A stretch of 20,024 nt of DNA from CAZFJG01 sp964410915 (lineage in GTDB: Bacteria; Synergistota; Synergistia; Synergistales; JAFGMB01): contig CAYPIU010000032.1 in the NCBI GenBank assembly GCA_964410915.1, positions 1-20,024 of the forward strand, written 5' to 3'. The notes below the pieces were generated by a model that had not been told where the DNA came from, did not search any database, and saw only the letters and a program-made list of their open reading frames with translations. The position numbers were made by a program, and so were the translations under genes. Below, one piece after another: positions 1 to 7,345 of the stretch; position 1 is the stretch's first letter; each line of letters starts with the position of its first letter.

Positions 1-478
1 GTTTGACATGAAAATATTCTATACTGGCAGATCCAGGAAACAGGATCTTGAAAGGGAGCTTGGTGTAAGTTTTCTCCCCTTTGATGAACTGATCTCATCC
101 TGTGATTTTGTCTCCCTGCATTGTCCCTTTAAACCCGAAACGGAAGGTTTAATAGGGAAAGAGGAATTACGTAAAATGAAAAAGACTGCCATCCTTATCA
201 ATACAAGCAGGAGCAGGGTGGTTGATACAGATGCTCTTTACACGGCACTCAGAGATGGAGAGATCGCAGGGGCCGGGATTGATGTATTTGACAGTGAACC
301 AGTGGCTCCTGATCATCCTCTTATTAAGCTTGATAATATTGCTATGACACCTCACATTGGCAGTGCAAGTATAAAAACCAGGGAGGCAATGGCTGTTATG
401 GCTGTAGAAAATATGATGGCTGGTCTTTCTGGTCAGATACCGCCAAATCCTGTAAATCCTGAGGTGCTTGAGAAGTAA
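1..478 (+). CDS. D-isomer 2-hydroxyacid dehydrogenase, C-terminal part (5' end outside the window)
   Basis: This is the C-terminal half of an NAD(P)-dependent D-2-hydroxyacid dehydrogenase (glyoxylate/hydroxypyruvate reductase or glycerate dehydrogenase type), which interconverts 2-oxoacids and D-2-hydroxyacids in the cytoplasm. The frame is open from the first bases. The visible part starts just after where the GxGxxG nucleotide-binding loop should lie, so the ATG at 8 is an internal methionine. The family active-site residues are visible: Arg in NTSRSRVVD, Glu in DVFDSEP and the catalytic His in PHIGSAS. The Tyr-Thr-Gly-Arg that follows the first beta strand suggests an Arg near the cofactor ribose, which can mean NADPH preference, but this is weak. 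The gene converges with asnB and ends about 90 bases before a strong hairpin. Family assignment is secure; the substrate cannot be read from the sequence. Confidence 0.9.
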   Translation, partial: FDMKIFYTGRSRKQDLERELGVSFLPFDELISSCDFVSLHCPFKPETEGLIGKEELRKMKKTAILINTSRSRVVDTDALYTALRDGEIAGAGIDVFDSEPVAPDHPLIKLDNIAMTPHIGSASIKTREAMAVMAVENMMAGLSGQIPPNPVNPEVLEK

Positions 479-565
479 AAGAAAATGATGTGGCCGGACT
501 CAAAATCTGCCTCAGGCGCCCATTTGAAGGAACAAGTTTTTCTGCAAGTGTTAAACTCAGTAATA

Positions 566-599
566 AAAGGATCCCAGAACAGAAATGCTGGGATCCTTT
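566..599. terminator. Terminator hairpin between convergent genes
   Basis: Two perfect 12-base arms (566-577 and 588-599), AAAGGATCCCAG and its complement, enclose a 10-base loop. The A-rich left flank and the T-rich right end of the stem allow use from both sides. It lies between the dehydrogenase (plus) and asnB (minus). A second perfect palindrome of 20 bases follows at 609-628. Confidence 0.75.
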
Positions 600-608
600 G
601 CGATTTAG

Positions 609-628
609 GAGAAAATGTACATTTTCTC
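609..628. repeat. 20-base perfect palindrome
   Basis: GAGAAAATGTACATTTTCTC reads the same on both strands. It sits between the terminator at 566-599 and the 3' end of asnB. It may add to transcription termination for asnB, or be a binding site. Nothing else in the window resembles it. Confidence 0.5.
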
Positions 629-657
629 TCCTGACTTCAGAGTTCCTTTATTGCTTT

Positions 658-2163
658 TTAAACGAATTTTGGTCTTGTCATTTCCCATCGTCCCACAGTG
701 TTTTCCATTTCAGCTGCATTTGGAAAAACCTCGCGGTAGATCTTGTGGTAAAGGCATTCTTCTGCTGATCTCAGTTCAATGCCGGGATTCTCATTTCTAT
801 ATATTTCAGCCTGTTCCTCAGAGAAGTATTTTTCTACCATGGAATTTACAGTATCAACTGTTCCGCTGCCGTGGGTGAACTGGCTCTTTGTTCTCCAGAG
901 GATCTCATCAGGCAGATAATCTGTAAATGATTTTCTCAATATCCATTTCTCAATATTTTCATCTCCATAGAGTTTGTATTCAACGGGTATTTCCTGTGCC
1001 AGGCTTATCAATTCCTCATCAAGGAATGGAACTCTTCCTTCTATGGAGTGTGCCATTGTCATCCTGTCTACTCTCTGCAGGTTAACATTATGAAGATTTT
1101 CAATAGATCGCCTGAGTTCTTTATGAAGAGAACGTTCATCATGGATATCCCTGTAATAATTATATCCGCAGAACAGTTCGTCTGCCCCTTCTCCCGTAAG
1201 AACGACCTTGACATGCTCTGCTGCTATCATTGAAGTAAAATAACAGGGAAGAGCATTACGGACAAGATCCTGGTCAAAGGATTCAAGATGATAGATAACT
1301 TTGGGCAGTGCATCAAGGATCTTCTTTTCCGTCAGGAAGAACTCATGATGTTCTGTCCCGAGATACTCAGCGACCTTTCTGGCTGCAAGAATATCGGGAC
1401 TGCCTTCAGTTCCTGTGGCGAACGAATGAAGTGGTGCGACGAACCTGCCTGTCATTGAAGCGAGCAGACTGCTGTCGAGCCCGCCGGACAGGAAAACTCC
1501 AAGAGGAACATCGCTCATCAGGCGTTTTCTGACAGCTTTTTCAAAAGTTTCTCGTATACGTGAACAGTAATATTCGTGATCTTTTTTAACTGGTTCTTTT
1601 TCTGGTATCTCATAAAACTGATGGAAGCCTTTCTGTGAGTGATACCAATATCCAGCAGGGAATTCTTTAATGTCAAAACTGACATCTGTAAGGGATTTAA
1701 GTTCAGAAGAAAAATAGAGATTTCCCTCTTTATCCTCCACGTAATAGAGGGGTTTTATCCCGACAGGATCCCTTGCGAGAAAAATATTTTCTCCATCTGT
1801 GATAGAAAAAGCGAACATCCCGTCAAGATAACTGACCATGTCTGTGCCTTTTTCTTCGTAAAGGTGAAGAAGGCATTCAGTATCATTGGTAGTTTTGAAA
1901 TCATGGTTGGCTGAAAGTTTATCGTAAAGTTCCGGAAAGTTGTAGATCTCTCCATTTGCTATGACAGCGAGTTCTCCTGTTTCATTATAAATAGGCTGAT
2001 CGCCTTTTTCCGGATCCATTATCGAAAGACGCATATGACCGAGTTTTCCTGCTGGAGAGGAATACAGCCCCTTCGCGTCCGGTCCTCGATGTTTAATATT
2101 ATTTGCCATGGAGCCAAGAGTATCTGGATCGGCATCACCCCAGATGCCACATATACCGCACAT
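658..2163 (-). CDS. asnB: Asparagine synthetase, glutamine-hydrolysing
   Basis: This cytoplasmic enzyme makes asparagine from aspartate, ATP and glutamine. It has 501 residues. The N-terminal glutaminase domain starts MCGICGIWG, with Cys2 as the nucleophile after removal of Met, and has ANGEIYN at 69-75 and a TNDTE stretch near 92-96. The C-terminal synthetase domain has the PP-loop SGGLDS at 226-231 and TGEGADELFCGY about 100 residues later. It is somewhat shorter than E. coli AsnB (554) but has all landmarks, so it should be active. The start is fixed by the Cys2 rule and by an AGGAGGTG ribosome-binding site just upstream. Nearest neighbours are unrelated, so it looks monocistronic. A terminator inside its leader suggests attenuation. 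Amidation of another substrate, as some AsnB-like proteins do, cannot be excluded but nothing here suggests it. Confidence 0.93.
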   Translation of the reverse strand: MCGICGIWGDADPDTLGSMANNIKHRGPDAKGLYSSPAGKLGHMRLSIMDPEKGDQPIYNETGELAVIANGEIYNFPELYDKLSANHDFKTTNDTECLLHLYEEKGTDMVSYLDGMFAFSITDGENIFLARDPVGIKPLYYVEDKEGNLYFSSELKSLTDVSFDIKEFPAGYWYHSQKGFHQFYEIPEKEPVKKDHEYYCSRIRETFEKAVRKRLMSDVPLGVFLSGGLDSSLLASMTGRFVAPLHSFATGTEGSPDILAARKVAEYLGTEHHEFFLTEKKILDALPKVIYHLESFDQDLVRNALPCYFTSMIAAEHVKVVLTGEGADELFCGYNYYRDIHDERSLHKELRRSIENLHNVNLQRVDRMTMAHSIEGRVPFLDEELISLAQEIPVEYKLYGDENIEKWILRKSFTDYLPDEILWRTKSQFTHGSGTVDTVNSMVEKYFSEEQAEIYRNENPGIELRSAEECLYHKIYREVFPNAAEMENTVGRWEMTRPKFV

Positions 2164-2190
2164 TAAAAGTGCACCTCCTGTTTAGTTAAA

Positions 2191-2251
2191 CGGAATAGAC
2201 CTTGAAAAAATAAAATCCCTCCTTATAAGGAGGGATCCTGTGGATATTCCG
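2191..2251 (-). terminator. Intrinsic terminator inside the asnB leader (possible attenuator)
   Basis: On the minus strand a perfect 22-base palindrome (2215-2236, arms starting ATCCCTCC) is followed directly by TTTATTTTTT (2214-2205), the form of an intrinsic terminator. It lies between a predicted promoter (2268-2296) and the asnB start at 2163. The hairpin is enclosed by a 7-base complementary pair, CGGAATA (2251-2245) and TATTCCG (2197-2191). No T-box signature (GGGUGGNACC) was found in the leader. It could regulate asnB by attenuation or end a separate short minus-strand transcript. Confidence 0.6.
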
Positions 2252-2267
2252 AATTTCATTGTTTACT

Positions 2268-2296
2268 ATTCTATGGTAAGGATAAGTGTATTACAA
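2268..2296 (-). promoter_or_regulatory. Predicted promoter of asnB
   Basis: On the minus strand TTGTAA (2296-2291) and TAGAAT (2273-2268) are separated by exactly 17 bases, close to the sigma-70 pattern. Transcription would start near 2261, giving a leader of about 100 bases that contains the terminator above. Confidence 0.45.
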
Positions 2297-2735
2297 ATGT
2301 ACATATGCAGGGCTTCCCTGCCTTTGAGCATTACATGGAAGCTTTAAGTATAATGCTCTGGTTAAAACATAGATATGCGGGGATATACTCTGTAAATGGC
2401 TGATTTACGCTTTCATAATTTAAAATGTACTATTTACCGCAAAGCCTGGAGACCAATTTGAAGCTGATTTTTACCATGGTCAGTTTTGAGATCATCCTGG
2501 AACATTGCGATATTATTTTTTCTATTTACCTGCCAGTTTTGATAAGCTGCGGGGAAAATATTATATAGAACACATCATCAATGTTTTTGACCTTAAAGAA
2601 AAAACTACTGTCATTAATTTGAAAAATAATTCAAACCATTCGGTAATAATACCTCCAATTCATTCTGGGTACATAGTGAATAAAGGTTTTTAGACTTGTC
2701 GGTCTTTTTTGCTGAATGTCAGCTTTTGCAGCCAT
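2297..2735. other. Gene-poor intergenic stretch between asnB and kdsB
   Basis: This AT-rich stretch separates the divergent asnB and kdsB. The small open frames in it have no ribosome-binding site and no recognisable protein. A minor GC hairpin (GCAGG/CCTGC, about 2307-2321) is the only clear structure. No tRNA-like or mobile-element signature was seen. Confidence 0.5.
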
Positions 2736-2764
2736 TTGACTTTTAGTTCCAAAGGGTATAGATT
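2736..2764 (+). promoter_or_regulatory. Predicted promoter of the kdsB-kdnB-kdnA operon
   Basis: TTGACT (2736-2741) and TAGATT (2759-2764) are 17 bases apart, a reasonable sigma-70 promoter about 80 bases before kdsB. An overlapping TATAGA at 2757 is an alternative -10. Confidence 0.4.
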
Positions 2765-2850
2765 CTGAATCTGTCCAGATAGTGGGCATCTGAAACCCCT
2801 TACTAAGGGTAATATCCTGCATAGACTGGAACTTAAAGGAGGTTGGAGGG

Positions 2851-3576
2851 ATGAAAACCCTTGCAGTGATCCCTGCACGTTATGCCAGTACCAGACTTCC
2901 CGGTAAACCGCTTGTACCCATTGCAGGAACTCCGCTTGTGATCCGAGTATTGACAAGTATCAGAAGATGTAACACCATCGACAGGGTAGTAGTTGCTACT
3001 GACGATGAGCGTATTGCCAGTGTTGTTCAGAATGAGGGAGGAGAGGCTGTTATGACGCCTCCAGATCTTCCCAGCGGAGGAGACAGGGTGGCCTGGGTGG
3101 CAAAACAGATCCCTTCCGAATACGTTCTAAACGTTCAGGTGGATGATCCTCTTGTTGGCAGTGATATGGTCGATCCCCTTGTAGAGGCCCTTGAGGCAGA
3201 TCGGTCAGTAATGCTTGCTCTCCTGGCAAAAAAAATTGAACACAGCGAAGAGATCACATCAGAGGATACCGTTAAAATGGTCTTTGACCAGAACGGCAGG
3301 GGACTCTATTTCAGCCGTTCACCAATACCGTATCCCCGCAATGACGGCGGGATATGGTATAAGCATATTGGGCCATATGGATGGCGTCGGGATTTTCTTC
3401 TTGATTTTTCGAGCTGGGATCAGACTCCTCTTGAAAGGACTGAGAGCCTTGAGATGCTCCGTGTCATGGAAATGGGTTATTCTCTTCAGTGTGTTATTAC
3501 AGAAAGGGATACTATAGAGATCGATACTCCTGAAGATCTTGAAAAGATAGAGAGATATTTTGCAAATAGGGGATAG
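2851..3576 (+). CDS. kdsB: CMP-Kdo / CMP-8-amino-Kdo synthetase
   Basis: This cytidylyltransferase couples CTP to Kdo, or here more likely to 8-amino-Kdo, giving the CMP-sugar used by the LPS inner-core transferase at the inner membrane. It has 241 residues, the usual family length. The N-terminal nucleotide-binding motif IPARYASTRLPGKPL is at 7-21, followed by TDDERI, SGGDRVA, NVQVDDP, a YFSR segment and HIGPYGWRRDFL. The canonical NVQGDEP is changed to NVQVDDP and the usual SGTER to SGGDR. AAAGGAGG (2835-2842) supports the ATG at 2851. It is first in a tight operon, 34 bases before kdnB, and shares the gene partnership seen in Shewanella for 8-amino-Kdo. The family is certain; preference for the amino sugar is inferred from context. 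Confidence 0.92.
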   Translation: MKTLAVIPARYASTRLPGKPLVPIAGTPLVIRVLTSIRRCNTIDRVVVATDDERIASVVQNEGGEAVMTPPDLPSGGDRVAWVAKQIPSEYVLNVQVDDPLVGSDMVDPLVEALEADRSVMLALLAKKIEHSEEITSEDTVKMVFDQNGRGLYFSRSPIPYPRNDGGIWYKHIGPYGWRRDFLLDFSSWDQTPLERTESLEMLRVMEMGYSLQCVITERDTIEIDTPEDLEKIERYFANRG

Positions 3577-3610
3577 AACCATTGTCCATTTTTTAAGGAG
3601 GATTAATTAA

Positions 3611-4726
3611 ATGAAAACGATACCAAGAGACATTGACAGTTATATTAGCCTTGAACCCTGGTGGAGGACCGAAGTGCCCACTGAGGTAGTTTTATCCGCT
3701 AACGGAGTCAGGGATATTCTTGAAAAGCTTGAGGCCGAAAATAAGAAACCCTTCTTTGTTATAGACAAGATACTTGAAGACCAGCCGGTTTTTGCCCCTC
3801 TCTTCAGCCAGGATCCTAAATTTGTTTTCAATGCTTCTGAATCGGAGCCGAGAACTGGTGATGTGGACAGACTCGTTGAACATATCAGATCTCTGGATGT
3901 TGCCCCGGATGTTCTGGTAGGAACAGGAGGAGGCGCTACAATGGATCTGGCCAAGGCGACGGGCATTTGCCTTGCGAACCCCGCCTCAGCTCAGGAATAT
4001 CAGGGTTATGGGCTGGATATGAAAAAAGGTGCAGACATATGGGTACTTCCCACGCTGAACGGGACCGGAGCAGAGATCACTCCAATAGCTGTCCTCAGGG
4101 GGCCTGAAAAAAAACTTGGGATCAATAATCCCTACACTGAACCTAGTGTGGCTGTAGTTGACCCGCAGCTGTCTTCAGGAGCAAAGAAGTTCAACAGATT
4201 TTTCACGATGATGGACTGTTATTGTCATCATTACGAGATCATGAAGAGCAGGACCAGTGCTGCGGATGCATTAAGAGATGCAGAGGATGGACTAAGGTTG
4301 TGTAAAGAAGTACTTTCCACTGACCTGACTGAGCATAAGACCGACAATGCCATAAAATCGGCCATGGCATCTATTCTTGGAGGAAGCAGTACTATTGGAG
4401 GCAGGGTAGGAGCAGCTCATGCTATATCCTACGGTTTGAGTAATTCAGGCCCAAAACTTCCCCATAGTGTGGCAGTTACGATCTCGATACTTGCAATGGA
4501 GGACCTTTACCCCGATGGCTATGAAGATGCCGTTGAGTTTCTCAGGATAAACAATATGCCCCATCCCAGGGCAGCGGATTACGGTATTGATGAGGGCGAG
4601 GTCGAAAAAATGACCAATACGGCTATTCGTATGGATAAGCTGTGGCACAGTTATTTTGGAGATGGTTGGGAAAGCAGGACTACGCGGAAATTTATCGAGA
4701 ATATTTACAGAAAGATAGTTCAGTAA
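3611..4726 (+). CDS. kdnB: Iron-type alcohol dehydrogenase, Kdo C8 oxidase (KdnB-like)
   Basis: This is a cytoplasmic, NAD(P)-linked group III (iron-containing) alcohol dehydrogenase of 371 residues. In the known KdnA/KdnB pathway the enzyme oxidises the C8 hydroxyl of Kdo to the aldehyde that the partner aminotransferase uses. The nucleotide-binding GTGGG is at 104-108 and continues ATMDLAKA. The metal ligands can be placed by family spacing: Asp202 and His206 in MMDCYCHHYE, His270 in AAHAISYG, and His285 in KLPHSV. It is slightly shorter than FucO-type enzymes. A GGAGG at 3597-3601 precedes the ATG. Position between kdsB and a sugar aminotransferase, all co-directional, is the main argument for the KdnB role; by sequence alone the substrate would be unknown. 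It lacks any aldehyde dehydrogenase fusion. Confidence 0.85.
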   Translation: MKTIPRDIDSYISLEPWWRTEVPTEVVLSANGVRDILEKLEAENKKPFFVIDKILEDQPVFAPLFSQDPKFVFNASESEPRTGDVDRLVEHIRSLDVAPDVLVGTGGGATMDLAKATGICLANPASAQEYQGYGLDMKKGADIWVLPTLNGTGAEITPIAVLRGPEKKLGINNPYTEPSVAVVDPQLSSGAKKFNRFFTMMDCYCHHYEIMKSRTSAADALRDAEDGLRLCKEVLSTDLTEHKTDNAIKSAMASILGGSSTIGGRVGAAHAISYGLSNSGPKLPHSVAVTISILAMEDLYPDGYEDAVEFLRINNMPHPRAADYGIDEGEVEKMTNTAIRMDKLWHSYFGDGWESRTTRKFIENIYRKIVQ

Positions 4727-4786
4727 AATTAAATATTATTTTAACACTGGCCGGTTTTTGCCGGATCTGACAAGGAGGCATTTTTA

Positions 4787-5965
4787 ATGGCAGGAGCAGA
4801 AATTTTTGACAATAGGGAGATAAACGCTGTAACTGACGTTATAGAAAGAAAGATGATCCATCGCTATGGTTCCCACGATATCCGTAATGGATATTATAAG
4901 GTCGAGGAGTTTGAGAACAAGGCCAGGGAGATCACTGGTTCAAAGCATGCATTGGGTGTAGCCAATGGTACGGCAGCTCTGATCGTAGCGCTTAAAGGCA
5001 TTGGAGTTAAACCTGGAGACGAGATCATAACATCACCCTTTACCTTTATTTCGACCATAGAGGCTATTGTTGCTTGTGATGCAGTTCCGATTCTTGGGGA
5101 TATAGACGATACGCTGAGCCTTGATCCTGTATCAACGGAAAAACTGATCACTGAAAAAACCCGGGTTATCATGCCTGTCCACATGTTCGGGGTAGCAGCA
5201 GACCTTGACCGGTTCATTGAATTGGGGAAAAAATATGATATCCCCATTGTTGAAGATGCCTGTGAAGTAGTGGGTGGAACATACAAGGGACGCTACCTCG
5301 GAAGTCTGGGTGTATGCGGGACATGGAGCTTTGATCCCAATAAAACCCTTACCGTAGGTGAAGGCGGGATCATCCTTACAGATGATGAAGATCTCTACTA
5401 CGAGATGGACTGCTACCATGATCATGGTCACATTCACAGCAAAGAGCATGGCCGGGGAGATGAAGGGAAACATGGACTTGGGGTGAATTACCGTCTCTGT
5501 GAACTCCAGGGGGCCCTTGGTCTTGTGGCTCTGGAAAAGATGCCTGAAGCCCTTGGAAGGCTTCGTTCTTTGAAGAAGAGAGTTCTTGATGCAGTTGCTG
5601 AAACAGGTGTCAAACCTCGTCCTATGAATGATGATGAGGGTGATACTGCTACCCACGTTATATTCATGCTTCCAACGGCAGATGCTGCAAAAACATTCCA
5701 GAAGAGCGCTAAGGAAGCTGGATGCGGCTGTGGGATAATAGCAGATAACACATGGCATTACGCCAAACACTGGAAGGCTCTTGAAAACATGGGGGGAAAG
5801 GACTTTTTCGGTACAAGGGCTCCATCCTATGCGCCTGAAAGCATGGCGAAAAGTGACGCCCTTCTTTCCCGTGCTGTAATGTTCGGACTGAATTATTCCA
5901 TGGAAGATGCAGCTGTAGACAAAATGATCTCTGCCATAAGGGCAGGTGCAAAAGCTGCGTTATAA
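4787..5965 (+). CDS. kdnA: DegT/DnrJ/EryC1-type PLP aminotransferase (KdnA-like)
   Basis: This is a cytoplasmic PLP-dependent sugar aminotransferase of 392 residues. With KdnB it would convert 8-oxo-Kdo to 8-amino-3,8-dideoxy-D-manno-octulosonate with glutamate as donor. Motifs of the DegT family are clear: NGTAAL near 60-65, SPFTF near 83-87, the cofactor-nitrogen Asp157 in VEDAC, and the Schiff-base Lys186 in SFDPNKTLTVGEGG. The N-terminal segment MIHRYG...RNGYYKVEEFE matches the sugar-aminotransferase layout. AAGGAGG lies 10 bases before the ATG. It follows kdnB by 60 bases, which contain a small CCGG/CCGG hairpin that might tune expression. It is the last gene of the operon and is followed by hairpins before the convergent EFR1 gene. 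Class assignment is very safe; the substrate rests on gene context. Confidence 0.87.
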   Translation: MAGAEIFDNREINAVTDVIERKMIHRYGSHDIRNGYYKVEEFENKAREITGSKHALGVANGTAALIVALKGIGVKPGDEIITSPFTFISTIEAIVACDAVPILGDIDDTLSLDPVSTEKLITEKTRVIMPVHMFGVAADLDRFIELGKKYDIPIVEDACEVVGGTYKGRYLGSLGVCGTWSFDPNKTLTVGEGGIILTDDEDLYYEMDCYHDHGHIHSKEHGRGDEGKHGLGVNYRLCELQGALGLVALEKMPEALGRLRSLKKRVLDAVAETGVKPRPMNDDEGDTATHVIFMLPTADAAKTFQKSAKEAGCGCGIIADNTWHYAKHWKALENMGGKDFFGTRAPSYAPESMAKSDALLSRAVMFGLNYSMEDAAVDKMISAIRAGAKAAL

Positions 5966-6041
5966 ATTGATCAAAAAACCAGGAAGTACTTCTGGATAAA
6001 GTGGTACTTGGCAAAATAATGATCTATCAAGTGATCATATC

Positions 6042-6090
6042 AAACCCGGAGGTTCTTCCATATTCATTTTATGGAGGAAACTTCGGGTTT
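6042..6090. terminator. Long hairpin between kdnA and the convergent EFR1 gene
   Basis: Arms 6042-6062 and 6070-6090 pair over 21 positions with two wobbles and one mismatch, around a 7-base loop. The ends are AAACCCG and CGGGTTT. The T-tracts are short, so it is a strong hairpin but a moderate terminator call, usable from both sides. Confidence 0.6.
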
Positions 6091-6121
6091 CAGATTCCAG
6101 TATTACTGTACTTTTGAAAAC

Positions 6122-6943
6122 TTATCCTTTTGCCGGATCCGTTGGTTCCTGCAGTATTTTCTGCTTTTCAATAATATCAGCACGTACTCCAGGAAAATGA
6201 TACCGCCTTCTTTTTCTGGTTTTTTCTCCCGCCTGTATTGCCTGGACAGGACAGTACTGAATGCATGCCATACACTCCTGACATGAGTGCTTCCAGACAG
6301 GTCTGCCCTCAACCATCTGGATGTTGTTGACAGGGCATATTTCTGAACAAAGGCCGCAGGAGGTACATGCCTCGTCAACTGAAAAAACTGAATCATTTTC
6401 GGGAAGTCTGGTTTTCCACCTTTTATGAATAATTCCGGCGATCTTCCTGGTAAGAAATCCTTCATTATCGATCCGGTCTTCACCGGCATTTATAATTTTT
6501 GACATGCCTTCCATATTTTTTTCTGCTTTTGATATTTTTTGTTTTGCTTTTTTTTCAGAACATCCGCTGTACATGGGAATGTAGTTTCCTGGCATTGTCA
6601 GGTAGAATGCGGCGTTAAGATCTCTTCCTTTGCGCCTTAGTATTCTGCGGATATCGGTTATTGCACGGCCCTTTGAGCCGCCTCTGGTTATTACAGTAAA
6701 AATATACTGACTTTCACTGAAGACCAGACCCATGAGGAAACGTTCAACTATTTCCGGAAGTCCCCCATGGTATAGAGGAAAAACAAATCCTGTAACAGAA
6801 GCGCTGCATATTACCTTGCCGCTGTTCATTGATGCTACCATTGGCAGAACACTGTTTTGCCCATCAATGTTATCTGCGAGATGTTTAGCCGCAGATAATG
6901 AATTTCCGGTTCCGGTGAAGTAATAAATTTCAGTGTTTAACAT
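6122..6943 (-). CDS. EFR1-family flavodoxin-ferredoxin protein
   Basis: This protein of 273 residues fuses a flavodoxin-like domain to a two-cluster ferredoxin domain and probably carries electrons in the cytoplasm of an anaerobe. The FMN phosphate loop TGTGNS is at 10-15. Two 4Fe-4S motifs follow near the C-terminus: Cys193, 196, 199 and 203 (CTSCGLCSEICP), and Cys221, 224, 227 and 231 (CQECMACIQYCP). There is no signal peptide or membrane segment. A GGGAGG ribosome-binding site supports the ATG at 6943. The gene stands alone, convergent with kdnA and divergent from the c-di-GMP-controlled gene. Its redox partner is not evident here. The family is common but its physiological role is poorly defined. 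Confidence 0.88.
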   Translation of the reverse strand: MLNTEIYYFTGTGNSLSAAKHLADNIDGQNSVLPMVASMNSGKVICSASVTGFVFPLYHGGLPEIVERFLMGLVFSESQYIFTVITRGGSKGRAITDIRRILRRKGRDLNAAFYLTMPGNYIPMYSGCSEKKAKQKISKAEKNMEGMSKIINAGEDRIDNEGFLTRKIAGIIHKRWKTRLPENDSVFSVDEACTSCGLCSEICPVNNIQMVEGRPVWKHSCQECMACIQYCPVQAIQAGEKTRKRRRYHFPGVRADIIEKQKILQEPTDPAKG

Positions 6944-7140
6944 TTATGCCTCCCTGGGAAATTGATGTTAATTCTCTCCACGTAAATTATACGATAATAA
7001 TGGGATATTCCAAGGTAGACTGGACTTTATAGATCATTCGGTTCTCTTACGGAGGATTAGTACAAAAGTCCCAATTGATTTGGTTCGCTGGACCCTGATC
7101 TATTAATACGGAGGTTACAGTAAAAATTCAGTTCTACTCT

Positions 7141-7146
7141 TATAAT
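7141..7146 (+). promoter_or_regulatory. -10 element upstream of the riboswitch
   Basis: A perfect TATAAT lies 33 bases before the riboswitch aptamer, so a transcript starting near 7153 would contain it whole. No good -35 is present: TTACAG at 7115 is 20 bases away. Confidence 0.4.
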
Positions 7147-7178
7147 GGTTTCTACATATACGCAGAAAAGGGAATTGA

Positions 7179-7271
7179 ATTCTTGGAAAAAGGCAAAATC
7201 GCCGAAAGACGATGACGCAAAGTTGCGGGTCTAATACCTTATGGTTATGACAGCCGGGCTGCCGTAGGAAT
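7179..7271 (+). promoter_or_regulatory. Cyclic di-GMP class I (GEMM-I) riboswitch aptamer
   Basis: The conserved GEMM-I core is readable in order. AGGCAAA is followed by a GAAA-capped hairpin (ATCGCC GAAA GACGAT-like, 7198-7212) and then GACGCAAAG. Next come CGGGTCTAA and the second hairpin region ending ATGGTTATGAC, and last AGCCGGGCTGCC. The closing helix P1 can be drawn between ATTCTT (7179-7184) and AGGAAT (7266-7271). The hairpin cap GAAA and the GCCGGGCTGCC strand are the usual tetraloop and receptor-side elements. It sits directly before a terminator and a diguanylate cyclase gene, so the transcript senses the product of the enzyme it encodes. Confidence 0.93.
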
Positions 7272-7285
7272 GATGCTTATACTTT

Positions 7286-7320
7286 ATGCCTCCGGTGGGA
7301 TCAGCCGGGGGCATTTTTTT
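7286..7320 (+). terminator. Expression-platform terminator of the c-di-GMP riboswitch
   Basis: Arms 7286-7296 and 7304-7314 form an 11-pair GC-rich stem with two G-U wobbles around a 7-base loop, followed by seven T. Its left arm TCCGGT (7291-7296) could instead pair with GCCGGG (7253-7258) of the aptamer. Ligand binding, which holds that aptamer strand, would then favour the terminator. This predicts an OFF switch, by inference. Confidence 0.85.
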
Positions 7321-7345
7321 AGAAATAGAGAGGGGAAGCCATTAT

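Noticed and set aside
2164..2500. T-box leader for asnB
   Set aside because: No AGGGUGGNACCGCG-like antiterminator sequence or stem I landmarks on the minus strand.
2505..2693. Open frame of 62 codons between asnB and kdsB
   Set aside because: It uses a TTG start without a ribosome-binding site, has AT-driven composition and resembles no known protein.
7045..7128. Two similar segments, TACGGAGGATTAGTACAAAA and TACGGAGGTTACAGTAAAAA, that look like ribosome-binding sites
   Set aside because: Neither is followed at the right distance by a start codon with a meaningful frame. The 29-codon frame from 7144 runs through the riboswitch.
7286..7345. Longer N-terminus of the diguanylate cyclase starting at 7286
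   Set aside because: That ATG lies in the first arm of the riboswitch terminator; the ATG at 7346 has a GAGGGGA site and starts the conserved MASE3 region properly.
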